From assembly GCF_000802205.1 (NCBI RefSeq), contig NZ_CP012850.1, positions 2,294,001 to 2,358,000 on the forward strand: DNA of 64,000 nucleotides, in the 5' to 3' direction. Both the position numbers and the translations under genes were made by a program. Source of the DNA: Candidatus Nitrosocosmicus oleophilus. Lineage in GTDB: Archaea; Thermoproteota; Nitrososphaeria; Nitrososphaerales; Nitrososphaeraceae. The notes beneath the pieces were generated by a model. The model saw only the letters and a program-made list of their open reading frames with translations, had not been told where the DNA came from and did no database searches. Positions 19,265 through 28,775 of the stretch are shown here, one piece after another (the first letter of the stretch is position 1; each line of letters opens with the position of its first letter).

Positions 19265-20056
19265 TTACTTGTTCCCCTTTTCTTTTAATGTTATGATTGC
19301 TATCCCAATTAAATAAAGTGCCAACATTGGTATCGTAATACACCACATTGTTATTCCACTACCATCAGGAGTAATTATTGCACCAAAGATGATCATTATC
19401 AATAGTGCATATTTCAGATTCTTTATCCAAAATTGCAGACTGATAAGACCGCTAGCCGTTAGGATGAACATAACGAGTGGTAATTGAAAGGAGATCCCAA
19501 ATGCTATGAAAAACTGTAGTACGAAATTAATAAAGTCCGAGATGTTTAGAAATGTAAGGACGCCAATCGTTTGTCCGTACTCATACAAGAATGTTAGAGT
19601 GATTGGGATTGCCAGATAGAAGGAAAATGCCATTCCACTTATGAAAAGAATCGATGTGGGTAGCAGGTACATGAAAAAAGCCTTTTCTCGACTTTTAAAA
19701 GACATAGCAGGACTAACGAATCCAAAAACTTCCCTAACGATCAAAGGGATTGAACAAGAAACTGAAATCAGGATCGCTACATAAATTTGAGCATAAAGGG
19801 CTTGTCCGGGTGCTGTCTGAATCAAATCGACGCCATGTGGAATAAGATTATTACTTAGAAATATCGTCACCTGACTTGCGATATTATTATAGACCGTCGG
19901 AACAAGGAAATAAAATGAATAATTATTCACAGTCACCAGATGGATGCCAAAAACAGTACAAATAATCATTATTGCAATGGTAATAACTAATATCCTCAAA
20001 AATCGATTTCGTAATTCTTTTACGTGATCCATGAAAAGCATATCGCCAGGTGCCAT
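19265..20056 (-). CDS. tatC: Twin-arginine translocase subunit TatC
   Basis: Polytopic receptor of the Tat system, which exports folded proteins. The N-terminal signature FMDHVKELRNRFLRI is typical, and about six hydrophobic membrane segments follow, including the FIAFGISFQLPLVMF region. Length 263 fits. No tatA/tatB gene is adjacent. It sits inside the aromatic amino-acid array, between the DNA methyltransferase and aroD, with no functional link to either that I can see. Confidence 0.94.
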   Translation of the reverse strand: MAPGDMLFMDHVKELRNRFLRILVITIAIMIICTVFGIHLVTVNNYSFYFLVPTVYNNIASQVTIFLSNNLIPHGVDLIQTAPGQALYAQIYVAILISVSCSIPLIVREVFGFVSPAMSFKSREKAFFMYLLPTSILFISGMAFSFYLAIPITLTFLYEYGQTIGVLTFLNISDFINFVLQFFIAFGISFQLPLVMFILTASGLISLQFWIKNLKYALLIMIIFGAIITPDGSGITMWCITIPMLALYLIGIAIITLKEKGNK

Positions 20057-20156
20057 TTACCTTAGACTCTTGTACCAAAAAAAGTAAAAAATATAAACTA
20101 TGCTTAAACCGAACCTGTTGAAATGCCCTCTAAGATCTAACCCTTAGACCTTAAAT

Positions 20157-21032
20157 CTACACCGCATGAGACGCTATTTTTTTCCAATTTGCTATGAGTG
20201 CTTCAGGTCTAATGTGTAGATCCTCGTTCAAAATTCTTTTTTTTGCCAAATCAACGTATTCCTGTTTAATATCAATGCCAAGAAAATGTCGATCAAGATT
20301 GTAAGCTACCTTTGTAGTTTGACCGCTTCCATTAAATGGATCCAGTACAATATCCCCATTGTAAGAGTAAATTTTAAGTAAACGATAAGGTATTTCCTCG
20401 GGGAAAGGACATGGATGTTCGATATAACCTGGAGGTACTGGAGCTATATGCCACACAGAATTTGCTATTTCTTTGGTCCATTCCTCATGGGTAGCCGGTA
20501 GGATTTCTCTTCTTTGATTCCTTCCGGTCTTCACGTCACCCTTCCTTAATACTAAAATGAATTCATGCATAATATTTGCCCTGTAGTATTTGGGGTATGG
20601 GTTTATCACAAACGAACCGTACCTGTTGGTTCCTCCAGTTACTTTGTGCCAAATAATTTCTTCATGAAGACTCCAGTTTCCACCAGGTGTCACTAGTTTT
20701 GATAATAGCAAGTGGGGCAATGGAATTAATGTCCCATTCACAACCTCGTTGGCGATCACAATACAGCAATACCCCCCCTCCTTGGTTACACGATATACCT
20801 GATTATTAAAAATAGTAACCATGTTTTCTATATAATCATCCAAACTGACCTTCTGAATCCCTCTATAATTCTCTGTGTTTCTTTTTGAGGTGTGTAAATC
20901 ATAGTCTATGGCATTCCCATAAGGAGGTGAGGTCACAGTCAATTGGATACTTCTAGAAGGAACATTTTTTAATATCTTTTCACAGTTTCCTAATAAAATT
21001 TTATCGTATAGAGATTCGGACCTGATTAACAC
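20157..21032 (-). CDS. Orphan DNA methyltransferase, beta class (N4-cytosine or N6-adenine)
   Basis: SAM-dependent DNA amino-methyltransferase. The catalytic motif IV SPPY is at 35-38 (TSPPYGNAIDYD) and lies N-terminal to the SAM motif I, DPFNGSGQTT, near residue 230. That order defines the beta class. SPPY is more often seen in N4-cytosine enzymes, DPPY in N6-adenine ones. At 291 residues it is a lone catalytic domain. No restriction endonuclease, specificity subunit or repair gene is adjacent, so it looks like a housekeeping or epigenetic enzyme and not part of a restriction system. It is embedded between tatC and type II dehydroquinate synthase. Confidence 0.9.
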   Translation of the reverse strand: MLIRSESLYDKILLGNCEKILKNVPSRSIQLTVTSPPYGNAIDYDLHTSKRNTENYRGIQKVSLDDYIENMVTIFNNQVYRVTKEGGYCCIVIANEVVNGTLIPLPHLLLSKLVTPGGNWSLHEEIIWHKVTGGTNRYGSFVINPYPKYYRANIMHEFILVLRKGDVKTGRNQRREILPATHEEWTKEIANSVWHIAPVPPGYIEHPCPFPEEIPYRLLKIYSYNGDIVLDPFNGSGQTTKVAYNLDRHFLGIDIKQEYVDLAKKRILNEDLHIRPEALIANWKKIASHAV

Positions 21033-21124
21033 AAATTCAGTTTTTGGATAAGGTCCATAATCACATTACTCTAAAAATTTATACTCATTGATAAAAAGAT
21101 TTAACAAATTTTAGAATTGTTTTA

Positions 21125-22312
21125 TCATTTTTCTAGTATGTATTCGTTTGAAACCTCCATGCCAAAATGTCTACCTACCGATGGAATTGAATACACCAAT
21201 ATCTTATCACCACGTTTTGCATGAGTGACTGGCAATATTTGACCGCTCTCATCCAAAAATCTAATAGTTTCTGCATTTTGAACTATGATGGTTCCCATCT
21301 CACTATCATTAATTGCTGCTCTAAATAGTCGTAACGGTCGTGATTCTATTTTAGCTCTCCCAACGCCGACTATTCGAGCTTCGCCTTTGGTGTTTACTAT
21401 AAAGACCTGACTTCCAGATTCAAGTTCAGACAAATACTTTGTTGTTCCGTCTGGGGTTATAGTGTAACAATGGACTGCACCAGCGTTCACCCTGAAAGGA
21501 CGAGGTGATGTAAAAGATGATCCTATTGATTCGTTGTGTACTAGAAACAAAAAATTGGACTTGTTTCCAACTAGCATTCCCTCCCCTTCAGCCAACATAG
21601 ATACGGTATCTATACAAACTCTTTCTCCCATACCTACCTCTTGTACTTCTTTTATTTCTGCAATTTTTATTTGAAACAAAGATTTTCTAATGATCTTTCT
21701 TGCTCTGGCTATTTCCTCTTCACTATTTGTGGACATCAGTACTCCGTCCACACCCAATTCTAACACGGTGAACAGAGTTTCAACTTCCTCTATGGATTTT
21801 GCAACCGCGAATATCTCCGTACCGGTATTCTGGAGAGAAGCTATAACATTTTCAAGTGGTATTATCCTCCAATCATCCAAATCTATAATAACAAATGATA
21901 AATGAAATTTATCTATTAAGCGCTTCATTTCATCTATATCTTGATTACTGGTAACCTTTTTGTAAACTCCAGTTTTGGTCCCTGCAGTCAGATTTGTTGA
22001 GTTGATTTGGTCAAGCTGTTGTTCTGATTCAAAAATCACATAATCCGCATCCTTAGAATTAAAAATTGTTTTAATTTTAGTTGAATTCTTGTTCAGACCA
22101 TCAAGCTCCTCTGAAGGATCGATATAAATCAAATCAATTTGGTCTTTTATCCGTGTAATGAGACTAGCAAAATCAACAAATTTATTTTTGCCATGTAATT
22201 CAGGAATACTTGAAAGATCAGAATTAGAATAAGCTAATGGCTTTAGTATTATTTTCTTAGCTTTTTGGTTCTTTCTACTTTCTTCCGCTTTTCTTGGATT
22301 TGTTTCTGCCAT
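21125..22312 (-). CDS. aroB': 3-dehydroquinate synthase II (archaeal AroB')
   Basis: Archaeal NAD-dependent enzyme that turns 2-amino-3,7-dideoxy-D-threo-hept-6-ulosonate into 3-dehydroquinate, replacing bacterial AroB. Family blocks visible are GVDGVLMST, AEGEGMLVG, RPFRVNAGAVHCY and the C-terminal HAKRGDKILVY. Length 395, with an N-terminal basic extension (about 30 residues rich in K, R and E). Its ATG lies 38 bases inside the 3' end of the ADTH synthase gene, which supplies its substrate, so the two are coupled. There is no later in-frame start that would remove the overlap. Confidence 0.95.
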   Translation of the reverse strand: MAETNPRKAEESRKNQKAKKIILKPLAYSNSDLSSIPELHGKNKFVDFASLITRIKDQIDLIYIDPSEELDGLNKNSTKIKTIFNSKDADYVIFESEQQLDQINSTNLTAGTKTGVYKKVTSNQDIDEMKRLIDKFHLSFVIIDLDDWRIIPLENVIASLQNTGTEIFAVAKSIEEVETLFTVLELGVDGVLMSTNSEEEIARARKIIRKSLFQIKIAEIKEVQEVGMGERVCIDTVSMLAEGEGMLVGNKSNFLFLVHNESIGSSFTSPRPFRVNAGAVHCYTITPDGTTKYLSELESGSQVFIVNTKGEARIVGVGRAKIESRPLRLFRAAINDSEMGTIIVQNAETIRFLDESGQILPVTHAKRGDKILVYSIPSVGRHFGMEVSNEYILEK

Positions 22313-23066
22313 AGTGCTTGTTCTCTATGATAATAGCATGCAAGGCTTTTATTATTTCATTTGGATTATCATGTTGAAAAATATTTCTGCCAAAAGTTAC
22401 GCCAATAGCTCCTGCCTTCATTGCATCATTGCACATTTGTAATATTTCATGGTCGGTATTAGCCTTTGGTCCACCAGCAATTACAATCGGGACAGGGCAT
22501 GATTTTATGACCTCTCTAAATGAATCAACATCACCCGTGTAAACTGTCTTAACTATATCAGCGCCTGCTTCTGCACCTATTCGAGCTGTATGAGCGACTA
22601 TAGTCGGATCGTGTGGGTTTGTAATGTTGTCTCCACGAGGATACATCATCGCAATTAACGGGATATTCCATTCATTGCATTGATCGGACACTTGACCCAG
22701 CTTGTAAAGCATACTTGGCTCTTCTTTTGAACCTATATTAATATGCAAAGAAACAGCATCAGCCCCTAATCTTATCGCTTCTTTCACTGAACCCATCAAA
22801 ATCTTGTTGTTTGGATCGGGGCCAAGGGAGGTTGCAGCCGACATGTGGGCAATTAGTCCTATACGTGGAGGCGCCGGGAGAGATTTTATGATTCCTTTAT
22901 TTACTAGGAAACATGTTAAGCCGGAATCCTGAGTTTGGTTTATCAGTTCGGATATATTTTGAATGCCCCTCAATGGGCCACTGCTTATTCCGTGATCCAG
23001 CGGGATACATAACATTTTTCCCTTTTTTAATATACGATTGAGCCGAATTTCTTTCCCAAGGACCAT
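22275..23066 (-). CDS. aroA': ADTH synthase (2-amino-3,7-dideoxy-D-threo-hept-6-ulosonate synthase)
   Basis: Class I aldolase-like TIM barrel that begins the archaeal shikimate route from aspartate semialdehyde and a sugar phosphate. Diagnostic blocks are IPLDHGISSGP, MYPRGDN, the Schiff-base lysine in ADIVKTVYTGD, and PIVIAGGPKA. Length 263 fits. It is the first gene of the array and overlaps aroB' by 38 bases. The related fructose-bisphosphate aldolase of archaea is the alternative, but the overlap with aroB' decides for ADTH synthase. Confidence 0.93.
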   Translation of the reverse strand: MVLGKEIRLNRILKKGKMLCIPLDHGISSGPLRGIQNISELINQTQDSGLTCFLVNKGIIKSLPAPPRIGLIAHMSAATSLGPDPNNKILMGSVKEAIRLGADAVSLHINIGSKEEPSMLYKLGQVSDQCNEWNIPLIAMMYPRGDNITNPHDPTIVAHTARIGAEAGADIVKTVYTGDVDSFREVIKSCPVPIVIAGGPKANTDHEILQMCNDAMKAGAIGVTFGRNIFQHDNPNEIIKALHAIIIENKHYGRNKSKKSGRK

Positions 23067-23143
23067 AATACAAGAAAAATTGTAAACCTATTTAAAAGTG
23101 ATATGGTTAATTTATTAAAAATTATCAATCACCAATCCTGGTT

Positions 23144-23956
23144 TCATTTTGAAATTCTACAAATTGGTGGAGAAGTCAGTTTGTGCTGATTATTTCTTAT
23201 CCTTTGTTGAACCTCTTGTATAGCCTTCAAAGACAAACCTGGAAATTCACCAGCGATATCTTGTATGTCAAAGTGTAAGTTATTTTGTGACTCAAATAGT
23301 TGAAGCATATGATCGAGTTTAATGAATGGCAAACCTAATTCATCTTCGGTGAATTGGTCGGCCCATAACCTTGCGCTGCTTTTCTTGTCTATAACGGAAC
23401 TGGGAATTTCAAGATACTTTGCTAACCCTAATAATTGAGTCTTATACAAGTCACCTAGGGGTAGTAAATCGGCTGCACCGTCTCCGAATTTTGTAAAATA
23501 GCCAAGCATCAGTTCGGTCTTATTAGACGATCCTACTACCAGCCTTCCCATTAGGCCAGAATAATAATATAACACACACATTCTAATTCTAGCAACCAGG
23601 TTTCCAGTCAGCAGTATATTATCGGTGTCCTCTATTACTTCTATGAAACTATTTTTGGGTTTGTTTATGTAAATTTTTTCACTATCAATTTTCAATATTG
23701 AGCATATTCTAATAGCATCCTCGATATCACTTGACGGGGTTACAGTTTCATCTGGCATTATCAACCCTTTTACATTTTCTGGCCCAACCGCGTTTGCTGC
23801 CAGATAAGCAAGCACAGTGGAATCTATGCCCCCAGAGATTCCTAAAACTACTCCGTCTGATTTTCTGGATTCTGTTTCTTTCTTAATGAAATTCATAATT
23901 TCCTGGCTAATTAATTCAAAGTTCATCGAATTTAAAGTCCTTATTAGAAATATCAT
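23144..23956 (-). CDS. nadE: NAD+ synthetase
   Basis: Amidates nicotinic acid adenine dinucleotide to NAD+ with ATP. The PP-loop SGGIDST (in LGISGGIDSTVLAYLA), the GTGNKxE-like block SSNKTELMLGYFTKFGDG and PLGDLYKTQ are clear. At 270 residues it is the ammonia-dependent form without a glutaminase domain. The ATG at codon 11 (MNFELISQE, starting 23926) is the more natural N-terminus; the first ten residues are hydrophobic and atypical. It lies 77 bases upstream of ADTH synthase and may head the same transcript. Confidence 0.94.
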   Translation of the reverse strand: MIFLIRTLNSMNFELISQEIMNFIKKETESRKSDGVVLGISGGIDSTVLAYLAANAVGPENVKGLIMPDETVTPSSDIEDAIRICSILKIDSEKIYINKPKNSFIEVIEDTDNILLTGNLVARIRMCVLYYYSGLMGRLVVGSSNKTELMLGYFTKFGDGAADLLPLGDLYKTQLLGLAKYLEIPSSVIDKKSSARLWADQFTEDELGLPFIKLDHMLQLFESQNNLHFDIQDIAGEFPGLSLKAIQEVQQRIRNNQHKLTSPPICRISK

Positions 23957-24043
23957 ATTAATTTTGTCATGTTACAATGTTCAGATTAGACTAGCTATGA
24001 AATTTCATCAGAAAAGAGAGCTTGCTTTGAATTAATAGAATTA

Positions 24044-24053
24044 TTTTAATATG
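24044..24053 (+). promoter_or_regulatory. Candidate TATA box for citrate synthase
   Basis: TTTTAATATG lies about 30 bases before the TTG start at 24080. This spacing places the RNA start close to the start codon, as in leaderless archaeal messages. Confidence 0.4.
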
Positions 24054-24079
24054 CAGAATCAATATTAGAATTTAGGTCA

Positions 24080-25267
24080 TTGGATACACGCAATATAGGC
24101 TTAAGGAATATCGAAGTAGCGGACACAAAAATATGTTCCATCGACGGTGAAAACGGAAAATTGATTTATAGAGGTTATGACATTCTTGACCTGGCCAATC
24201 ATTCCACTTATGAGGAAACAGCATTCCTCCTGCTATTTGGAGATTTGCCTGTAAAAGAGGAACTTGATGTCTTCAACTCAAAATTGACTGAGGCACGAAG
24301 AATTCCTGAATCAGTTACCAAGAATATGAAAAATAAACCTGTTACAGCACATCCAATGGATGTATTGCAATCTTCCATATTAGAACTAGCAGATTACGAC
24401 CGGAACAGACAGGATGAAGGGAAAAATGCCAATATTGAAAGGGCCATATCTTTAATTGCAAAGATACCAACGATAGTTGCTGCATGGGATAGGATCAGAA
24501 ATAACAAAAATGTAGTTGAACCACTTGTTGAAAATTCACACGCACATAATTTTTTATATATGCTTAGAGGAGAACACCCAAAGCACGATATATCTAAAAT
24601 ATTTGATATCAGTTTAATACTACACGCTGAACATAGTTTTAATGCCTCAACTTTTGCGGCTCGTGAGATAGCATCAACACGAGCAAGCATCTATGCAAGC
24701 ATAGGCGGTGCAGTGGGTGCCTTGTCTGGGGAGCTCCATGGCGGAGCTAATATTCAAGTAATGAAGATGTTACTAGAAATTGGCGATATAAATAACGTTG
24801 AAAAATGGGTCCAAGATAGGCTGACAAAAGGTGCAAGAGTTATGGGGATGGGGCATGCGGTGTATAGAACTACCGATCCAAGATCAGAAGTCCTAGCGAC
24901 ATTATCTAGGGCTATTTCCAAAGAAAAAGATTCAAAATGGTATGACATAACTGAAAAAATTGAGGAAGTAACAAAGCGAATCATGTATCAGACAAAGAAA
25001 ATGCTGATTTACCCAAATGTTGATTTGTACAGTGCCTCATTATACTACAGTTTGGGGATTCCCATTGATCTAAATACACCAATCTTTGCTATATCAAGAA
25101 TAGCGGGATGGAACGCCCACATTATTGAAGAGAAATTCGCTGAAGCCGCTCCAAAACCAGCTCTCTATAGGCCAAAGGCAGTATATGTAGGGAGATACTG
25201 TGGCCCGATGGGTTGTGAATATATTAGTCTTATCAACAGAAAAAATCAGAATCCTCAAACATCATGA
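24080..25267 (+). CDS. gltA: Citrate synthase
   Basis: Condenses oxaloacetate with acetyl-CoA. The catalytic histidines are in LHAEHSFNAST and GMGHAVYRTTDPR, the middle block reads GELHGGANIQV, and the aspartate is in NVDLYSASLYY. Length 395 is that of the short archaeal/Gram-positive type. The start is TTG; the following residues align well with family N-termini, no ATG lies nearby, and a TATA-like element sits about 30 bases upstream. A 2-methylcitrate synthase role cannot be excluded from sequence alone. purM follows 71 bases later on the same strand. Confidence 0.95.
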   Translation: MDTRNIGLRNIEVADTKICSIDGENGKLIYRGYDILDLANHSTYEETAFLLLFGDLPVKEELDVFNSKLTEARRIPESVTKNMKNKPVTAHPMDVLQSSILELADYDRNRQDEGKNANIERAISLIAKIPTIVAAWDRIRNNKNVVEPLVENSHAHNFLYMLRGEHPKHDISKIFDISLILHAEHSFNASTFAAREIASTRASIYASIGGAVGALSGELHGGANIQVMKMLLEIGDINNVEKWVQDRLTKGARVMGMGHAVYRTTDPRSEVLATLSRAISKEKDSKWYDITEKIEEVTKRIMYQTKKMLIYPNVDLYSASLYYSLGIPIDLNTPIFAISRIAGWNAHIIEEKFAEAAPKPALYRPKAVYVGRYCGPMGCEYISLINRKNQNPQTS

Positions 25268-25300
25268 TACTAAATTTGATTAGAAAGTATCATCCTCTTA

Positions 25301-25310
25301 AATTTATAAG
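25301..25310 (+). promoter_or_regulatory. Candidate TATA box for purM
   Basis: AATTTATAAG is centred about 33 bases before the TTG start at 25339, giving an expected RNA start only a few bases before the codon. Confidence 0.45.
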
Positions 25311-25338
25311 GACCATCAAATTTCTCTAATTCATATCG

Positions 25339-26427
25339 TTGAAGTTCTCAAGCAAGAACAATATTAAATATAGTGATGTTGGAATAGACGTAGATAAGAT
25401 AAAGTCAATTCAAAATTCTATTGGAAAAAACATAAAGAGTACTCATCTATTACCAAAAATAGGTAAAGTAATTTCTGGATTTGGTCACTATGCAGGGCTC
25501 ATCGAATTCAATAGTAGAATAATGACATTGCACACTGATGGTGTTGGATCAAAGATTTTAGTGGCTCAAGCCATGAATAAGTACAATACAATCGGACTCG
25601 ACTGCATAGCTATGAATGTTAATGACACCGTTTGCTTAGGCGCTACCCCTGTAGGGTATCTTTCATACGTAGCTCTGGAAAAAACTAATGACAATTTATT
25701 AAAGGAGATTACTAAGGGCCTAGTCAAAGGAGCTAAAATTTCAAATATGGCAATAGTTGGAGGCGAAACAGCAATACTTCCAGATATAATTACAGGACAA
25801 AAAAAAGACCATAACTTTGACTTGGCAGGAATGGTTCTTGGAATATTAGAAAATAAGAAAAACATGATACTAGGGGATAAGGTTAGACCTGGTGACTTGA
25901 TAATAGGAATAAGGAGTTCTGGAATCCATTCGAATGGGTTAACTCTAGCAAGAGATGTCCTGCTTAAACAGCATGATATTAACGATAAACCAGATTTTGT
26001 TAATCAACCAATTGGATCTGAATTACTTAAACCCACTGCTATTTATTCAAATGTTATCCTTAGGATAGTTGAAATATTTGGAGCAAGAATACATGGACTT
26101 GCACATATTACAGGTGGTGCGTTTACAAAGCTAAAAAGATTGAATAAACGAGTTGATTATGTTTTAGATAATATGCCCGCTATTGAGGGTATATTTAAAC
26201 AAATTATGATAGACGGGAATATTTCAGAAAAAGAAATGTATAGGACTTTTAACATGGGTATAGGGTTTTGCGTTATTGCAGCACGAGAAACTGCTAATGA
26301 AATAATTGAAACCATTAATGATGAGAGAATGAAATCCACCATAATTGGAAATATCCGGAGAAACGGAACAGGTAATTCATTTATCAAATCATCAAATCAT
26401 AATAGGATAAAAGAAGTCCAGCTCTAG
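25339..26427 (+). CDS. purM: Phosphoribosylformylglycinamidine cyclo-ligase
   Basis: AIR synthetase of purine synthesis, closing the imidazole ring with ATP. Visible blocks are the N-terminal YSDVGIDVDKI, the HTDGVGSKILVA region, CIAMNVNDTVCLGA, AIVGGETAILPD and GIRSSGIHSNGLTLAR, then HITGGAFTKL near the C-terminus. Length 362 is typical. The start is TTG, chosen because the next residues precede the conserved YSDVGID block directly and a TATA element is well placed. No other pur gene is in the window. Confidence 0.96.
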   Translation: MKFSSKNNIKYSDVGIDVDKIKSIQNSIGKNIKSTHLLPKIGKVISGFGHYAGLIEFNSRIMTLHTDGVGSKILVAQAMNKYNTIGLDCIAMNVNDTVCLGATPVGYLSYVALEKTNDNLLKEITKGLVKGAKISNMAIVGGETAILPDIITGQKKDHNFDLAGMVLGILENKKNMILGDKVRPGDLIIGIRSSGIHSNGLTLARDVLLKQHDINDKPDFVNQPIGSELLKPTAIYSNVILRIVEIFGARIHGLAHITGGAFTKLKRLNKRVDYVLDNMPAIEGIFKQIMIDGNISEKEMYRTFNMGIGFCVIAARETANEIIETINDERMKSTIIGNIRRNGTGNSFIKSSNHNRIKEVQL

Positions 26428-26841
26428 CTAAGAAATTGTTATAATGCCATTCTAATTGTTAAATCTTAATTGAATTTGAAAATTGGTCTAGTGTACAGTA
26501 GTGAATTGAATAACAAGCAGCCAATACTGTCCTCCATATAGGCAAGTTTCATTTTGTTGTTTTGATATTTTTTCGATAATTTGCCTTTTTAGCATGTGAT
26601 TTGTGGTGTTTTTTTGGTTAACAGTAAATAGGACAGATAAATTTCCAAAGCTTTTTTAGTTAATTTTCAGATGGTTTAGTTTGGATATCTATTTGTAGCT
26701 CCGTTTCCGTCTCATTCCCCCTCATACCCTTCCTGCTATTCGCAGTTGATACCATCTAAATCAGAGTAATTTTTTTTAGAAAATTAGGAAGAGATATTTA
26801 GTCGGCATAATAGAATATTTTCAGAGGAGACAGTCACTAGA
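26428..26841. other. Intergenic gap between purM and elp3
   Basis: Mostly AT-rich. A distinctly GC-richer patch near 26695-26755 holds a 31-codon minus-strand frame, listed separately as a weak candidate. A GAGGAG element at 26825-26830 precedes the elp3 TTG by about 12 bases. Confidence 0.5.
26660..26755 (-). CDS. Possible mini-protein of 31 residues
   Basis: An ATG at 26755 opens a frame of 31 codons ending TAA at 26660. The product is very polar, rich in E, T, N, S and R, with no hydrophobic segment. The only support is its higher GC content than the flanking DNA and its balanced codon use. It may be non-coding RNA or a chance frame. Confidence 0.25.
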   Translation of the reverse strand: MVSTANSRKGMRGNETETELQIDIQTKPSEN

Positions 26842-28770
26842 TTGTTTGTAAAAGCGTCTCGTTATAATGATAAAGATGATAACAGATATCAGCAGATATG
26901 CAATGAAATAGCTAATGATATCTTGTCTAATAATACTAATGGCAATATGATGAATTTACGTGAGATCAATAGTCTCATAAAATCAAAATCTTCTCAGTAT
27001 AAACTTCCTAGTATCCCAAAATATGCTGAAATAAACCGTTTCATCCCAATCAATAGTCAATATAAAAGACTCTTAAGGAAAAAGCCTATGAAAACTCAAT
27101 CTGGTATAGCAGTCATTACAGTTATGCCAATGCCTTACGATTGTCCCCATGGGAAATGTATCTACTGTCCTGGTGGGAAGGAATACAACACACCTCTTAG
27201 TTATGTGGGTACTGAACCATCCACCAAATTCGCTCAAAGGGTAAAATATGATTCTTACGAACAGGTCCGTTATAAAATAATGCAATTGATGGAAGGCGGT
27301 CATGAGGTCAGTAAAGCAGAGTTAGTTGTAGTCGGAGGAACGTTTCCCTTCTATCCTAAGGATTACCAAATTTATTTTGTTAAAAGATGTTATGATGCTC
27401 TAAATTCAATCAAACATGTAGAATATCCGATCCAAGTACCTTATGAATATTCTAGTACCTTAGATAAGCATACTACGCTTTCAACAGGTAATAGTTCTCA
27501 AGAAGAAAGGATATCTAAATTGGATTCGCTTTTGCTTACACTCGAGAAAGCAAAGCAAAAAAATGAAACGGCTTTTGTAAGATGTGTTGGTCTCACCATA
27601 GAAACAAAACCTGACTATTGCAAAATGGATCATATCAATTTGATGTTAGAACTTGGAACAACCAGGATTGAACTAGGAGTCCAGTCACTTAATGATACTG
27701 TTTTTAAAATGGTCAATCGAGGTCATACTATCGAAGATGTTTATAAAGCTTTTTATCAGGCCCGCAATTCCGGTTATAAGATTGGTGCTCATATGATGCC
27801 TGGTTTACCCGGATCTTCTTTTGAGCAAGATTTGAATGATTCAAGGATCTTGTTTGAGGATGAAAGACTAAAACCAGATATGCTAAAAATCTACCCCACA
27901 CTCGTAGTACGAAATACAGGACTCTATAAATTATATAAAGATCAAAAGTACAAAAGTTACTCTACAAACCAGCTTGTGGAACTCCTGGTAGAAATAAAAA
28001 AATTTATTCCTCCATGGGTAAGAATAATGAGAATACAGAGAGAAATCGAAGCTCCTGACATCATCTCGGGCCCTAAAATGGGAAACATTAGACAGAAGGT
28101 GCTAGAAGAATTAAAAAGACAAGGAATAAAGTGTAAATGTATACGCTGTAGAGAAATAGGACTATATGAAAACAAAGTAGAATTTTCAAACGATGATGTT
28201 TTGTTATTTAGAACAGAGTATAATGCAGCTAATGGAAAGGAAATTTTCTTATCTTTTGAGTTAAAGGATAGGATGCTCCTCTTTGGTTTCCTCCGACTGC
28301 GGATCATGTCTGATCCTCTTAGAAAAGAATTGCAGTCAGGGTTTGACTTTATAACAGGATCCAGTAACAACAATATCTCTGATTCGACAGACAAATCATT
28401 TACCTCTGCAATTGTACGAGAACTACATGTCTATGGCACTGTCGCAAAAATAGGAGAACAGGTTAATAAGAAACAATCTACAACTGATAATAAAAAATCT
28501 AGTATGATGTTCAGAATTGGTGACAACTCTTATGATAATTATTCCACTATTTTTAATCCCATTGCTAATGATAGTGGTTTGGTTGGTAATAATCAAGTCA
28601 AATATCAACATAAGGGTCTAGGTAAGGGTTTGTTAGCTGAAGCCGAAAAAATCTGCAGGGAAGAATACGGTTTAAAAAAAATTTCAGTTATAAGTGCAGT
28701 AGGTACCAGAGATTATTATAGAAAATTTGGATATACTAATAATGGTCCGTATGTTACAAAATTATTATAG
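26842..28770 (+). CDS. elp3: Elp3 tRNA uridine(34) acetyltransferase, radical SAM
   Basis: Builds the carboxymethyl side chain on wobble uridine 34 of tRNA from acetyl-CoA. The radical-SAM motif has the Elp3-specific spacing CxxxxCxxC: C101, C106 and C109 in CPHGKCIYCPGG. Family blocks TFPFYP, IETKPDYC and RIELGVQS follow, and a zinc-type cysteine cluster (KCKCIRC) precedes the C-terminal GNAT domain, where HKGLGKGLLAEAE binds acetyl-CoA. At 642 residues it is ~90 longer than compact archaeal Elp3 because of polar loops near 220-235 and 545-600. The start is TTG. lysS follows five bases after the stop. Confidence 0.95.
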   Translation: MFVKASRYNDKDDNRYQQICNEIANDILSNNTNGNMMNLREINSLIKSKSSQYKLPSIPKYAEINRFIPINSQYKRLLRKKPMKTQSGIAVITVMPMPYDCPHGKCIYCPGGKEYNTPLSYVGTEPSTKFAQRVKYDSYEQVRYKIMQLMEGGHEVSKAELVVVGGTFPFYPKDYQIYFVKRCYDALNSIKHVEYPIQVPYEYSSTLDKHTTLSTGNSSQEERISKLDSLLLTLEKAKQKNETAFVRCVGLTIETKPDYCKMDHINLMLELGTTRIELGVQSLNDTVFKMVNRGHTIEDVYKAFYQARNSGYKIGAHMMPGLPGSSFEQDLNDSRILFEDERLKPDMLKIYPTLVVRNTGLYKLYKDQKYKSYSTNQLVELLVEIKKFIPPWVRIMRIQREIEAPDIISGPKMGNIRQKVLEELKRQGIKCKCIRCREIGLYENKVEFSNDDVLLFRTEYNAANGKEIFLSFELKDRMLLFGFLRLRIMSDPLRKELQSGFDFITGSSNNNISDSTDKSFTSAIVRELHVYGTVAKIGEQVNKKQSTTDNKKSSMMFRIGDNSYDNYSTIFNPIANDSGLVGNNQVKYQHKGLGKGLLAEAEKICREEYGLKKISVISAVGTRDYYRKFGYTNNGPYVTKLL

Positions 28771-28775
28771 GACAA

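Noticed and set aside
20157-21032. Restriction-modification system
   Set aside because: Only the methyltransferase is present; neighbours are tatC and aroB'.
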